NCBI GenBank assembly: GCA_021234155.1
Contig: JAJEKV010000017.1
Location: forward strand, 19,478,372 to 19,542,371
Direction of reading: 5' to 3'
Origin: Isoetes taiwanensis
Lineage: Eukaryota; Streptophyta; Lycopodiopsida; Isoetales; Isoetaceae
Length of the DNA: 64,000 bases
Part shown: positions 45,711 to 58,600 of the stretch, piece by piece
How the letters are laid out: each line of letters starts with the position of its first letter
How positions within the stretch are numbered: the stretch's first letter is position 1
The notes under the pieces: model-generated
Told to the model about the DNA's origin: nothing
The model's input: the letters and a program-made list of their open reading frames with translations, nothing else
Databases searched by the model: none
Position numbers and translations under genes: made by a program

Positions 45711-46930
45711 GTGCAGATGATGGAATTTACGTGCCTTTGTTTTAAACTTGATTTGTTGTAAAATTATGAGATCATGTTGTACAGTTTTAACAATTGAGAG
45801 AAAATGTAAATTGCTACAAAATTTTGGAATGAGCATTTTGTTGTTTATGCCGTGAGAGCATTCAGGGTGTTGTAGAAATTGTTTTTTCTTAATCATATTT
45901 GGGAGATCACAAACTAATGCTTAGTAGCTGTGGAATATTCATGAACCAACCATATAGGTTGAAAGATAAACATGTGTTGCAATTTGAGATATACGGACTA
46001 GATGCGTCGTGCAATAAAAAGCCTTAAGGATTTTGCAAGTTTAGCAAATACATTTGGGTTATTTTTGTTGCCCTAACTTGGAATCACATATTTGTCTTTT
46101 ATGTTTGATATATATATGCATTTGTTCAATGGCCATCAAGATAATATTCAACATTAAACGTTGAATTATAACACTCAAACTTTAAACACAGTGCAGTAAC
46201 AACATTTTAAATATAGGAAACATAAAACCACACCTAGACCACACCTCTGTGTGTGTTTTTTTTCCTTATCACAGTGTCAAATGAAATGTAATTTAAGCAC
46301 CCTTTCGCTAATAGAGGTAGTGGTTGTCATATGCTATTTAAGTGCTTGGTGGCAATAGTATTTTGGACTCAATCAGAGTTGAAATACTCCAACCATCTAA
46401 CATTGAGTTAGACAATGAGGAATTAGTCAGACTTATGATTGTTTATCATAATATATACGTATGTGAGAGTGCAACGTTATAGGAAGTTGTATAAGAGCCG
46501 CAAGCTAATTCTTCCATTCTCAATTCATGGTGCTTCTTTTTCTGATGAAGTTATATGTAGCTCACACTAAACCTTCAATTATTTGCTACTATATCAGGCA
46601 CCTTTTGTTGTTGCCTCAAGTTCAAATCACTTTCTCCTTGACACATTGTACATTTTGCTAGAGTTGACAATGCAACTTCAGTTCATTCTGTACTCAATTC
46701 CAATGCATCTTAACATACCAAAGAAATCACAATGTTAATGAATGGACCAAAAAAATCAACATATGTGCATACTAGAAAGTTGCACACATTTACGTTAAAG
46801 GCAAATAAACACTTAAGCATCTCCATTAGCGTGGCAACGACAGACATATGTTTACTAGTGGTATTTATATCAGTTCATATAGTTTCTATCTTAAATTTCA
46901 TATAATATTTGTTACCCATACTGAGTCAAA
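45711..46930. other. AT-rich intergenic DNA
   Basis: No gene, RNA or element recognised. Confidence 0.3.
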
Positions 46931-47044
46931 ATAGAGTTACCCTTGTTATGGGTCGTGGCGCAATCATGACGGTTAGTTATTTTACGAAATGGAATCATCA
47001 ACGGTTCAAATTGCGCCATATCAGGCTGACAAGGGCAACTCTAT
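46931..47044. repeat. 114-bp inverted repeat (small MITE-like hairpin)
   Basis: The left arm, ATAGAGTTACCCTTGT...GGCGCAAT (46931-46964), pairs with the right arm at 47010-47044 with a few mismatches around a 45-nt loop. It could be a very small MITE or a snap-back remnant. No target duplication was settled. Confidence 0.55.
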
Positions 47045-47692
47045 CTATTTTTTTTTTTCATACTTATTGCTAGCAAAACACATAGCCACACTCAACATGG
47101 CAACTGGCTCGTTGGTTCTGCCTCCACAAAGGAAAGTGGCAGCATAATTCCGTGCAACAGGTCATGCGCAGGTAAGCTCGCAGTTGCCATGTTGTGGCGG
47201 CGGGAAGGTGGGTCGACGATTCCAGGACCCGTTACCGGCTCCCCCCGGTCGCGAGATCCCTGGGAACCCTCTCTGTAATTTCCATGCCGCCACACACCAA
47301 TGAGGACCCATCGCGGTAAATGTTGGATGTGGACATGTTATAGCCAGCCTTAAATGGCAAAAAATCTGCCAAGTCCACAAAAACGCCGTGTGATTTTTTT
47401 TGGGCGTGGCTATAACATGTAAAGACATGGATATACCACGGATATGCCCGTGGCTATATCCGATATATATACGATATATATACGGTGCTTCGAATGGCAC
47501 CCGAAAGGAAGTTGGGCATCCAACTGGGTTCGTCCAAGCGAACCCTGAGAATTCGCGCCGGCGAACCGGCCGGATTAAGCAGAAGAACCACAATACATGA
47601 GGCGTGGCTATAGCGGCCCGACACTGTTGCTGCGGGTTAAGCCCAAAAGCCGAGACCCTAACGAGGAGATTAAATCTGCGGCATTGGCGGGG
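47045..47692. other. G+C-rich region without a clear gene
   Basis: Composition changes sharply from the AT-rich DNA to the left. A 192-residue minus-strand open frame (47162-47740) has no domain that I recognise and overlaps palindromic TATATATACGATATATATAC (about 47465). Similar GCGAACC and GATATATATACGG words recur at 52,630-52,950. Confidence 0.3.
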
Positions 47693-47990
47693 CGTCGATG
47701 GAGTCTTTAGCCACCCTAAAGTTAAGCCCGAGCGAATCACGAATTAAGCGAGCCCACATCACAACGGCTGTCGAGAGTCTCGCGTCGATGGGTGCAGAAG
47801 CCACCCTACCCGGGTTAGCGAGAAGCGAATCACGGGTAAGCGAGCCCGTCTGGCGGCGGTACCCGATGGCGAGGGCACGGGCCTTACCCTACCGGGTTAG
47901 CCGAGGCCCGAATCTGGAGTGGCAGGCCCGTGCGGCGGTAGTGCAGATGTGAGCGCGCGGCCACCCTAAGTTCGCCCAAAGCGAATCGGG
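47693..47990 (+). repeat. Degenerate tandem repeat of about 100 bp
   Basis: Three to four diverged units share the order GCCACCCTA, GGGTTAGC, GAAGCGAATCACG, TAAGCGAGCCC. Followed near 48002-48028 by a doubled CACACTTTCGGTG. Confidence 0.6.
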
Positions 47991-48095
47991 GCCACCATCG
48001 ACACTTTCGGTGCACACTTTCGGTGCACCCAAATCCAAGAAAGAATATTTTGAAAGAATATTTTTGCCGTAGTGCCAGGATTGGAAAATGTAGAG

Positions 48096-48195
48096 TATAT
48101 ATATGTGCTCGAGTCGACCCTTCTTCACCATTGTGAAGTCGAACATTGTGAAGTCGCGAGCTCGACCATTGTGAAGTCGACCATTGTGAAGTCGT
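48096..48195 (+). promoter_or_regulatory. TATA-like box and CATTGTGAAGTCG repeats
   Basis: TATATATAT at 48096-48104 is followed within 100 bp by four copies of CATTGTGAAGTCG (48127-48195). It lies about 300 bp upstream of the open frame at 48404. A promoter role is inference from layout only. Confidence 0.3.
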
Positions 48196-48403
48196 GAAGT
48201 TGGCTTGATTTTGAAGCCAATCTCCGCATCAAGGAGTTTCTATTCGCTGAAGTGAGTTTCTATTATAAACTTGGTGGCAGTTTTTTTCTTGTTGTGGTCC
48301 ATATTTTGTTAAAATGTTTCATTCTAACAATGGCAGGGAAATTGCTTGATATTGTCAATTTCTGTGGAAAACTGTTGCCATTCTTCTTGGCCGTTTTGTT
48401 ACA

Positions 48404-48745
48404 ATGGTCCGCCAGTTGAAGACCGTCTTCGCACGATGTGTCCCTTCTAGCAGTAATGCTCCTCCTCCTCTTCCTACTAGGGACATCTCCAGTAATCCCC
48501 CGCTTCCTCCTTCTCCTCCTCTAAGGGACAGCAATCCCCCTACTCCTCCCGCTCCTTTCACCATCGTTGCAAGGATGAGTGAAAGGGAGCTTCTGATTGC
48601 TTTAACGTCCGGCGTTCCCTGCGGGGAACGACTGGTAGAATGGCTCACCGAGCCAAATAAAGATGAAACAATGTTGGATGTGCAGATAATGATGCAAGTC
48701 GTTGCATCAAATTGTCAAGTCAGAATAGACAAAAACAATGTATAA
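48404..48745 (+). CDS. Small Pro/Ser-rich protein, unknown
   Basis: A 113-residue frame: a basic start (MVRQLKTVFARCVP), a Pro/Ser-rich middle (PPLPTRDISSNPPLPPSPPL), then an ordered-looking end (ARMSERELLIALTSGVP...ERLVEWLTEPNKDETMLDVQ). No family is recognised. It lies downstream of a TATA-like box and just upstream of another plus-strand frame at 48976. It could be a small gene, a first exon or part of a mobile element. Confidence 0.35.
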   Translation: MVRQLKTVFARCVPSSSNAPPPLPTRDISSNPPLPPSPPLRDSNPPTPPAPFTIVARMSERELLIALTSGVPCGERLVEWLTEPNKDETMLDVQIMMQVVASNCQVRIDKNNV

Positions 48746-48975
48746 TATTTTTTATGAATGGGAAACAAGTAGTATAATGTGTTGCTTTGTAATTCATATT
48801 TGTGTTTTGTAAAGACCCCAATGTATCTATAGGTTTGTACTCAGGCTTGTGTTCATGTTCAGCTGTACCTCAGATATCTATTCGAGATCGTCGGTGCTAG
48901 AGCAGGCGTAGTTGCTAGAGCAGGTGCACTTTGTTGCAGTAGTTTATATTTGTCTTCCAAGTAGAGTGCAGGAGA

Positions 48976-49417
48976 ATGGCAGAGGTAGTCACTGATGACT
49001 CAGTCAGTGAGATGTCAGATGAAAATGATAGTGAGTATGACCTTCATCGAGGATGACACAATGTCGGAGGAGGACACCGGGGATAATGTAGACGACGGGT
49101 GGAACCCGCCTGGTCAGGTTGCTCCACAAGTTACTCCCAGCCAAAATTCCCAAGAACTGCTTGTACATGAACTGGCCGGTCTCTACCCGGACCCAGTTCA
49201 ATGGCTCCATGTTGCCCTTCAGGGTGGTTATGCCCTCAACGAGTCTGTGTATGGGTTGATGAGGCTGTGCCTACAGCAACACTACGTTCCCCACCCGTCC
49301 GAAATAAGTGCTGATGATCCCCGCTTGCCCCCGGTCTCGCAGAGAAGCGGGAGGCCACCCATCGAGCACCATGTCAGGTTGATGTACCGATGGGCTGGTC
49401 AGGAGAAAAGCTTCTAG
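48976..49417 (+). pseudogene. Acidic protein frame with one frameshift, unknown
   Basis: The ATG at 48976 opens MAEVVTDDSVSEMSDENDS in an acidic frame, which stops after EYDLHRG. The overlapping frame continues the same character as FIEDDTMSEEDTGDNVDDGW and then a folded-looking part (HELAGLYPDPVQWLHVALQG...YGLMRLCLQQHYVPHPSE), ending at 49417. One single-base frameshift near 49045 would join them. No family is recognised. Confidence 0.35.
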
Positions 49418-49438
49418 CTAGATAGATCCCAAACAGCA

Positions 49439-51881
49439 CTAACAGTGACCACTGAGTCTCTGTTGGTACCAGTACACCCTACAATAAAGCAGCCCGACTA
49501 CTACGGGCCACTCACTCCTAAACAGTCGCACATCGCCCGCCGTGTACCAGCCCCGGCTTATCGGTATAACAGTATCCGGTCGGGTTTGCCACACGTCTCG
49601 CACGAGGTGGCGCATGATGAAACCAATGTGCATGCCACAGGTATTGTTGTCGACTGCGGTAATGGCAATGCAAAGCCGACATTTGAGGCCGCACCCCATT
49701 GGATGTAACCCGCTGGTGCCCCCAGGCCGCCGAAGACCCAAGCGGCCGCGCTGTACAAAGAGAGTGCAGGTGAGATCACTAGTGGCGGGCACAATGGCAA
49801 AGACAGGGGGACTAGAAACACTCACGCAGCCAATGGGATTGATAGGTTGATGCGCATCAAAACCCCTACCCGCGTGCATGTTGTCGAAGTACCACCAGCC
49901 CACGTGATCGTCATCTCCGAGGCCTAGGCGTGGTGCGCACGCGTCGGTATCGTATGAGAGCAACAAGCATCCAATGACCACTGCACACATAAAAGATGTA
50001 TGACTTTCGGTTCCTTAAGTCGAGGATTGCCTCGGGGGAATTGAAAGTAAAGCAAAGAATCGAAAGTACTTACCTTGTGACGATGGGCGAGCACGGGCGT
50101 AGTGCACCCGGTCGGGATGCTCGGGCGGGAAGAAGGTGGGAGACGCACTCCTCGGGAGGGACGTTTCGACACCGGTGAACATAGTCGTGATAGTAGCGGG
50201 GTCTATCATCAGCCAGTTCACGGCCTTCGGCCTCTCAAGCATCTGCCGCAACACGCTACATACAAGCACATCCGATTGGTCGATTTCGTCGATCCATACA
50301 AACTAAACATAAACCCGCCCCATTACCTCATCAACACTTTCGAATGTGCCCCTCCTCCCATCGTCCATCGAGGGCGCCTCGAGGAGGTCGGATGTTAGTT
50401 AATGCGCAGCATGCTGCCCCGGCCCTCTTGCAATATCAAGTCGCCGCACCATCGGCGCCTCGCCGCAACCATGGCAAGGTGTTTGGTGATCTGGCTGGGC
50501 CGTAAAAGTGCGTGAACACCCTAACCTCTTCGAAAAGGACTGAAGATGTAACCTAGCGGGATCTGTAAGTGCTCGGGAACTGTCTGCCGTAATCTCGTGG
50601 GGTGAGACCATCCTCGAATGGGTACACACACCGTAGTAGCTCGGATGGTGTGCTGTCGAACTCTCCGCGTGGTACATGAAAAACCGGCGTGTTTCGGTCT
50701 CTTATCCATGCCTCTGCTCCTCGACATTGCAATCCGGGCGAAATGGCGAAGTCAAGGGTGTGTGCCATGCCGTGCACGCCATCGCCCGTCCTCATGATAT
50801 CATCGAGGACTGGCGACCCTCGGCGGGTTAGTACATCACCGTAAGCAGCCCTATGGAAGGAGGGGTGGCCATGTACGGTCGGCCGGCGGCGGACATGTCT
50901 CATGAGTAGGGGCTGGATCTGACCTGGTCCCTACCTCTGACTAAAACTCTTCCCTGTCGGCCTGCAAGCCACTCACCTCGGGCGAAGGAGGGATCGGTTG
51001 GATGTGGATGCTCATATCCAAAGAAACGGTGGCAAAGATGACTCGCATCGTAACTGTTTGAGACTCCCGTATCCTGCGGAGCTCAGCTAGCAACTCCTCC
51101 TCTGTGGGCAAATGGCCAGCGATCCTCTGTGCAATGGCCCAGTCATTGAGCATAGCATGTGCGGTCCAGTCTTCCTGCTGAACGCCACCTGTGCCACTAG
51201 CTCTGACTCTAATGCGACCTTCATGATAGGGCTGCATCCTCTCGCGCTCCCGCCTGTGCTGTGTGCTGGCCTCATAAAACATGGCGTCTGGCCCCTCAGG
51301 GAAGGCTTCTAGGGCCGCCTCGGGGGTAAGGACATGCTGTAGGCGCATCGTTGTTGCGCCTTGTCTCCTCGCCTCCATCATACGTGCAGCTTTTGCAGGA
51401 TCTTCTCGACGTTTTGCAGTCCTCTCCCGCTCGGACACCACTCTCTCTGCAATTCGCGGGGTTGCACCCCTCGGCCCGGAATGTCTGTCTGTGGGCCACC
51501 ATTGATCTGCATGGTGGCTCTGATGGTGGCCCCAAGCTCCATCGCGGGTCAATCCTGGAAATCCGGGGTCGCGCCGACTCTTGTCCACAAAGTGTGTACA
51601 CCCAGGTGCTGTGCAAATCCACCGCTGGGCAACGGTGTGGGCCCGACCGCTCTCAACAGACGTGACCCTGCGCACCAGGCACCAAATGCCATGGTATTCC
51701 CTGTCACAAAACAAATACGGTTAACAAGCACACAAAACATACCTAGCGGGATAAGACAGTGCTAGTTGGGGTACCATTCGACAATACCGATGCGTCCGGG
51801 GACATCAGCGCCGCTCTGCAGGCCAAATGGCAAGGGACGCTCATCCATGCCGACTGGGGGAACTGCCTCTGGCTGAGACAT
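49439..51881 (-). CDS. Multi-exon gene of unknown function
   Basis: Exon 1, 51775-51881, encodes MSQPEAVPPVGMDERPLPFG...GRIGIVEW and has a GT donor. Exon 2, 50977-51700, enters in phase as EYHGIWCLVRRVTSVESG, contains a possible zinc-binding WICTAPGCTHF...H..H..H cluster and an Arg/Glu-rich helix, and ends at a perfect donor (CCCGAG then GTGAGT). Downstream are coding-like stretches with their own splice signals: PTVHGHPSFHRAAYGDVL (about 50554-50920), VLRQMLERPKAVNWLMIDPA (to 50074, donor GTAAGT) and VVIGCLLLSYDTDACAPRLG (about 49840-49985, TGTGTGCAG acceptor). The last exons and stop were not resolved. No family is recognised. The G+C-rich composition differs from the left half of the window. 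Confidence 0.4.
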
Positions 51882-52990
51882 GGTCTCTGGCGGATAAATG
51901 TAGAGTGCTCTGAAATAGATATCTGAATTCCAGGTGATTATGAGTGACCGGTTGGGAGGACGAATCAGTATTAAGGATTCCACTATGAGAGATCCACAGA
52001 ATACTCGTGAATACAGTAGGGATTGTTTAGGATAAGACTATAATTCAAGACCCGGGTTATAGACTACGAAAATGGACAAACTCATAGAGTAGAATCGAAA
52101 ACAAAAGTAGAGCAGAAAGCAAGGGGCCGTGAGGGTTTAGCAAAGGGGTTGTGCGAGCCGGATAAAAGGGAAAAATTTAGAGGGGATTATTGATGGCAAG
52201 ACTAGTGCTGCAATCTGGAGACTTACAGGCAAAACCAAACAAAGAACTAGTGACAATTAACTGAACATGAAACACTGCCCACCATAAATACTACAAGCCA
52301 GATTCTCGGCAGCTAACAGGCCTTGCGCCACAGCTCCATGCCTTGCTTCGTGATTTTGTAATGCTTCTCCATGAATCTGTCCCTGCGAAATTTATCCTGT
52401 TGCAGAAAGTGAAAAGCAAAAAACCCACCCCAAAAACAATCCAAAATTGGAGGCGGACAATGTAAAAAGCACATTTGCATGTAAGAATAGGATTTAACAG
52501 GCATATGATAGGATTTGCCATGGGCCCGATGCTCACGGGCTCACGGAACCCGGGGTGACGGCCGGGTGACCCGCCGTCGCCCCCGCCACCACCATGCCGT
52601 ACCTCAGTGCACCTGCGGGGTTAACCCTGGCGAACCGGCCTCACCGTGCGCCGCGTGCCCTGGCCCACGCAATGCCGTACTCGGCCGGGGCCGCTTCCAG
52701 CGAACCGATGGTGACGTCAGCCGCCCGTACTCAAGCCCCCGCCCTTTGCCAAGCGTGAATTAACCCGGGTTGAATTCGCCCGAAGGAACCCTGGGTAAGA
52801 AAAAACACGCCCGGCCCCGCCTCGAAGGTTCCCCCACTGCCCAGCGAACTTCGGCGGGTTCGGCCTTCAATTTTCGAGGTTCGCACGGCGAACCCACCTA
52901 ATTCAGCGGGCAGTTTCGGGAGCCAATAAAGTGGGCGATATATATACGGGGCTCAATGGGTAAAGATCACGGAGGGAAACTTCGGCCGAA
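51882..52990. other. Intergenic; G+C-rich right half
   Basis: 51.9-52.5 kb holds no gene that I can support. 52.5-53.0 kb is G+C-rich with GGCGAACC words and GATATATATACGG at 52931-52948, a possible TATA element. Confidence 0.3.
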
Positions 52991-53790
52991 TGCGGTAAAA
53001 CCGCCGAAACTTCAGCCGAATGTTGGGTCAAAGGTCGCCGAATGCAGTAAAATCGCTGATGCGGTCGTTGAGAAGGAAGATGGAAAGAACGTCACTGCGC
53101 TTCTAAATACGGTTGCGGGGGCATAATTTTGGGCATGGCGGAGAACGAAGAAGCGGTTCCAAGCCCGGTCGCGAGGCCTCAATTACTGGCAGATCTGAAT
53201 CGAGTCTCCCTCCTTATCGGACTCTTGTATGTAGCAGGGAGTGTAATTTTTTGCTTATCCTCATTAATGGGTGTACTAATAATTAATTATCCTGGAGGTG
53301 TACCGATAATTAATTATCGATACTTCCCTCGATCTTAAGATAATTAATTATCGATCGATGCGATCGATGTAAATTTTCATTGAAACTAAAGTTGCCACAA
53401 GATTTCATTTAAGCAACCACGGTCTTCAAAGCCAAGATTGAAGGATGGATGCTCTAAATCCATGCCATGGGAGGGACTCTTGCTCCTTAAAGCGGTGATG
53501 ATCTAAACTAAAGCGGATGATCTAAACTAAAACCGTCTTCAAAACTAATGATCTAACTCTATCCAGCCGAATGTTGGGTCAGGTCATGCCAATCTTTGCG
53601 AATGAATGCAGCCTCCTTCAAAATCGCTGATGCGGTCGGAAAAAAAAAAAAGAAGGAAGATGGAAAGAACGTCACTGCGCTTCTAAATACGGTTGCAGGG
53701 CATAATTTTGGGCATGGCGGAGAACGAAGAAGCAGTTCCAAGCCCAGTCGCAGGCCTCCCACCCTGCAGATCTGAATCCGTCTCCCTCCT
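52991..53790 (+). repeat. Direct duplication of about 220 bp with a divergent spacer
   Basis: AAGATGGAAAGAACGTCACT...CTAAATACGGTTGC and the following ATGGCGGAGAACGAAGAAG occur at about 53078-53215 and about 53657-53795, with TTCAGCCGAATGTTGGGTCA upstream in both. The spacer has three copies of the palindromic ATAATTAATTATC (53278-53355). It looks like a segmental duplication of a promoter and first exon. Confidence 0.8.
53135..53341 (+). pseudogene. Truncated copy of first exon (MAENEEAVPSPVA)
   Basis: Starts MAENEEAVPSPVAR like the copy at 53714 but diverges after about 30 residues into the ATAATTAATTATC repeats. Judged a broken duplicate. Confidence 0.45.
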
Positions 53791-53951
53791 TATCACTTCT
53801 GCACCACGTCGCTCCAACCAAAACCTTCTAATCCACGACGAAACTAATGGAGCGCTTCTTCTACAAACGGAGACTGCCGCCACCTGTTGCTCGGGCTCTT
53901 CGAAATCCTCTGTGATGCAGAAGAGAAGCCCATCCTCACGCTGCGAAAAAC
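53714..53951 (+). CDS. Probable first exon, unknown gene
   Basis: MAENEEAVPSPVAGLPPCRS continues for about 79 residues to CGAAAAAC then GTAAGC, a good donor. Rich in Ser with basic ends (RSNQNLLIHDE...KRSPSSRCEK). No downstream exon that I can identify before 55.7 kb; the 54.0-54.25 kb stretch is coding-like but has stops. Family unknown. Confidence 0.4.
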
Positions 53952-55698
53952 GTAAGCCCTTCGATTCTTCCTGCTAAATCCCTCTCATTGCAATTACTGT
54001 CTTCAATTCGCCGCTGCTAAGATCTGATGGCTAAGTACAGGGTAAATGGGAAGCTTACTCTGAAACGGAATCGATCCCGCTAACAGGCTCTTTACCATCA
54101 AATCCTCGGGCCTCTTTAAGCCATCCTTGCATATTTTCGTGGCTCCCAAGACCCACAACACCCATAAAGATGAGCCTGATTTTAGAGCAAAGTAGAGTGG
54201 ATCTAAGGTCTTAGTCTTTCGGGGCCGAACTGACCACATGGTTGCCGAGGTACAAGGTTGTTTCTTCTGTGAGTTCTCCAATTGCATAAAAGGCATTAAT
54301 GTTTGGTTTTATGTGGTAGCAGATGAAGACAAAAGGTCGGTTCTCCAGTGATAGATGTGTTTGGGTAGAAAATGGCATAGATTATGCCTTCATTTGTGCA
54401 GTTATGGTTGCTATTTTAAAAGACGCTAGCAGTGGCAGCAGTGTAAGTATAGGTGTAGGTGTGCAAGTGGACGTATAGCATGAGGAGGAGGAGATTCTTT
54501 TGAAATCGAAACCATGTGAGTTATACTAGGCTATAAGGGTTTTTTTTTAGCTTCTGGTACGAATATGTATGAAAAGAGATGGGTTTTGGACTATTAAGCA
54601 TGTACGTTATCTAATATTTTCAAGGGTTCTCCACATGTACATTAAGGATTTTTTGCCTACCCTTTTAATGCAGATGGCATATCCGTATTAGATATAGGTG
54701 AATCCCCTGGGGTCTATATTGGAAAATGTTGGGCATCATGGAGCTCGCATTACACTTATACGAATATAATTGTATGGCAAAGTTGTATAAGTGCATTGTT
54801 CTCCACAAAGTTGTATAGCACATTGTTCTCCAGGTCTGGCCTTTAAGATTATTTGTATATGCTTACCTTTATGACCTTCTACATATGGTATAAAGCTCTG
54901 GAGATTTATAAATTCTTTATTCTGAAATTTTAAACGTAGTGATCAACTAGATACATACAAACATACATGCTACAAGGAGGTTATATAAACACCAAAAAAA
55001 CCTTGTAAGAAATGTTGAAGGAGGATCCTTTAAAGAAGATGTTGAACAAAAGTTATCAATGAAGAAGCCAGTAAGTCGTTTAGGCTGAAAGGACAAGGAA
55101 TGACGAGACAATTGACAATGCAAATGTTGATAAAGATGACCAAATGTTGCAGGCTACAAACTCTGACATCATCAATTTGGACGGTAGCCTTCAGTTAACA
55201 TAGGCAATTCCTTCAGTTAAAGAGAGATATATTGTTAAATCTTCTTTTATCTCCATAAATAGCTTGTAGCGGCAGATCTCACCCAAGAAACAACATAAAA
55301 ACCCATAAACCCAAAGCACATGCAATGCATTGAAAAAGATCCAAGCAATACATATAGCAAACCTCCTCAACAAATAGTTACAAGCATGGGCCCCCAAAGG
55401 TGCAAAAAATAACGACTATCAGGGCAGCAAAGCTCGCAGAAAAGCTACAGAGAACAATAGAAGTTAAAGCTGCAGATCTGACCACATATATAAGCCAACA
55501 AGCAAAACATTATATAGAAGCCCAGCTCCATGAAAATTATTACTTAAGATCAACACTTAACAAAGCATTCAACTTTTAGCCAAGCGTTAGCTTATAACCA
55601 TTGAACTTAATGAAGGCAATGCATATAAGCACAGTTTCATTAAATATGGACAATACCTTGAATTGTGGACTTTTTATAAAAGAGACGCTTCGATAACA
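53952..55698. other. Mostly non-coding, AT-rich
   Basis: The only structure noted is a 31-bp duplication of AAGTTGTATA(A/G)...CATTGTTCTCCA at about 54780-54835. No gene supported. Confidence 0.3.
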
Positions 55699-58600
55699 CT
55701 AACATACATCCCCGGCAAGTGCCGCATATGCTTCAGCAACAAGTGTGGGAATCTTGACAGTGTTTGGTAGCTTCTTCTTATTCGAAGGACTCCAAGCGTA
55801 GTCGATACTCTCTATCTCAATGCGGTCACTAGCAGTGGTCGGCCTCCATCTCTTCTTCCAACAATTGACATAGTTGGCTGGGAACACCTGGTTCCTAACA
55901 GGGACAGGCTCCCACCAAGTCACCTGGATAGTCTCGAAGTTGTCTTTCTTATCATCCATTTGGGGTTCCTCTGTAGCATACCCTAGCCATGTTGGGCACA
56001 AGACATCATCAGGGCGCGCCAATACAAACATGCCCTTCTTCAAATCCTTGAAAGGATTGAATTCTGGTACGGGCTTATCCTTCAATGGACCAACATAAGC
56101 AGGAGTGATGGTTGCAATTGGCTCCACTACAGCCACCACATCAGGTACGTCAAGTCTATCCTGCCTAGTCCGCGGCCAAAAGTCCTCGTAAGGACCTTCC
56201 ACGTTGGTGATGTTACCCAGATGCTCCAATAGTCCCATCCAATATTCAATTGTCGCCGTAAATTGTGCTGTATATTTGGCCGTCTCTGGTGTGCCCTTCT
56301 TGTTCGTCGAGCATGCGACCCAATGGAGGATATGCTTATGGATACTGTTTCGGAGCTGACCAATGTCTTTCACCGAGCTCTTAGGTGCTAGCATCTTCGG
56401 ATTTCCAGATGGCATTAGGGGTTTTCCATATCCTCTCCTTTCCACATTCTTATTCCACCAGCAGGTAGCCAATCCACGAACGTAGGACGAGCCTTATGGT
56501 ACATGATGGGCCGGGTCACCATTCATAGCAAATGTAATGGTCGAGGCTCGGTGTGACCCGTCAATCTATCTTCCCCATCGGGATATACCCTTCTATGAAA
56601 CCCTTCCAACACGGAACCTTATGAACAAGATATGGTAATCGGGCTTGTTGAGATTGCACGTATGAAATTCATACAACAACTTCGGGCATGGTTAGCACTT
56701 CGCTTTCCTCAAGGTAGATGAAAAATTACCAAACATAGCATCTATATCATCATGTGTATGGCCCGGCATCATAAAACCTAACTCAATCTCCTCGAAAACA
56801 CCCGGATATACAAGGTATGAAAGATATGAGAATACGCACCTATTTTTGTTTTGTCCGGATGCATTGTCTAGTTGCAACATTAATTTGCGAGGGAGGGCTT
56901 CAATGAGGGTCCCTCAGGTTGAGGGATGGCAACGGGATGCTCTTCCCGCAAACCGACAACTTGATGCTAGCGCAGTGGTGTCACGTAAGGCCCTTGCCCA
57001 ATCGGGAACTGAAGGATCAGACTGTGCAAGATGGCCTCCTGCAAAACTCATTAGACAGCTCCAACCTTTTCGTAATACTATTCAAGGAACCTACGTGGAA
57101 GTTGGAGTCGCCCCGACCACGATCCAAAGCAAAATTTCCACAAAGACCCTCTCCCATGGGTGGGTAAGTGCACCCGCCAACGAAGTCTTTAGCTTATCTA
57201 GTCTCCAAAGAGACTTCCGGGAATCGAACAACTTTGGAATCATAGTCTTTGCCTGATCCATTTTATCGTGAATGATACATACATAGTCTCGAGGATGCCT
57301 GTGGGATAAAAGTCTCCATGACCAAGATCGGGAGTGCGACATGATTCTTTGCTCTAGTCGATGTGCCCTTCTCGATCATGCAATATTCTCCTTTCAAAGC
57401 CTCATCCTTAGTCTTCAACAGCCTTCACGGCGGATAACCCTCGCAAGTGTCACACTTGGAGAATGCATTCTTCTTAGCAATACCGACGTCCTTGAAGCTA
57501 CGCTCCATCGCCCTATGAAATCCGTCGGAGATACCGTCTTGCCTCGTGGAGTGCCATCACTTCAGCGTTGACCTCTTCGAGAATGCATGTCTTCGTAAAC
57601 ATAGCAGGCAACTTCCTCACGTTTTCTCTAATCCCATCATCATTCCTCCTACTACGGTGAGGTAAGGATTCACAATTTTCCTTCACAAACGTGGAAAAAA
57701 CAGCCTCTGAGGCCAAGGTCGCCGCACGTGCTTTCATCGTGGCTCGAATTGCCATGCTTTCAAACCTTTCGAAAGCACCGAGCGAATTCTGCCTTCCACT
57801 TGAGATACCCCGACTTTGAAATCCCAAGACCAAGGTACCAAGCTCTCTCACATACACTGACGCCTTGCAAGACTAGCCGATGCACTCTTTTACCCTTCAG
57901 ATTGTTGCCTAACATATCATACACAAAAGTGGTCCTGTCACTCGATTTCATGGCGAAGAAATCCTTTCGGATGTTTATAGCTTGATCCCTACTGAATTTC
58001 TCACAACATCTCTGTTTACAACACATGGTCTTCCTATACCTCAAGATGGCTTCATTGGTTGTTAGCCGATCTATCTTTGGAGGCTTTGATGCTTTCTTTG
58101 GCTGACGAGAATGGAAGGTGTATTTGCGCTTCTCGTACCGCGGATGCTTCTCAAGCTCCGAGCTCCCCTGGCTGGATGTGGTGTCATGTTGTTCCACTGG
58201 TGCTGCACTTACAATTTCCGATACCTTCACCCCACAAACCCTAACTAGATCATTATTCCACCTCAAAAGCATGCCCGCTTTAGGTATTGTCAAACATGCC
58301 TGACACCGGAAGTTCACCTCTGTCGGAGGGGGAAAGCCTTCAGTAACAGACACTCCTACGGTCTTCATACCCAAGAACTGGTCACATACTGCATCGTCTG
58401 GACCAGTGAAGGATATAAATCCCTTCGCTGCAGGGATGGCAGCACAAGAGTGATAAATTTCGCAGTCAGTCTCCAATAGTGTGTACCTAGTTAGCGACAT
58501 AGTGTCTGTCTTGCTTCCCAGTCGTTGTCTTTTGGATGCTGATGGCACGTCCACGACATTGGAGTCTTGAACATCACTTTCCCTCCAGAGAATGAAGGAA

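Noticed and set aside
47459-52948. GATATATATACGG words at 47.46 and 52.93 kb as paired LTR promoters of one retrotransposon
   Set aside because: The surrounding sequence is not alignable between the two positions, no primer-binding site or gag-pol is present, and the words are simple AT palindromes.
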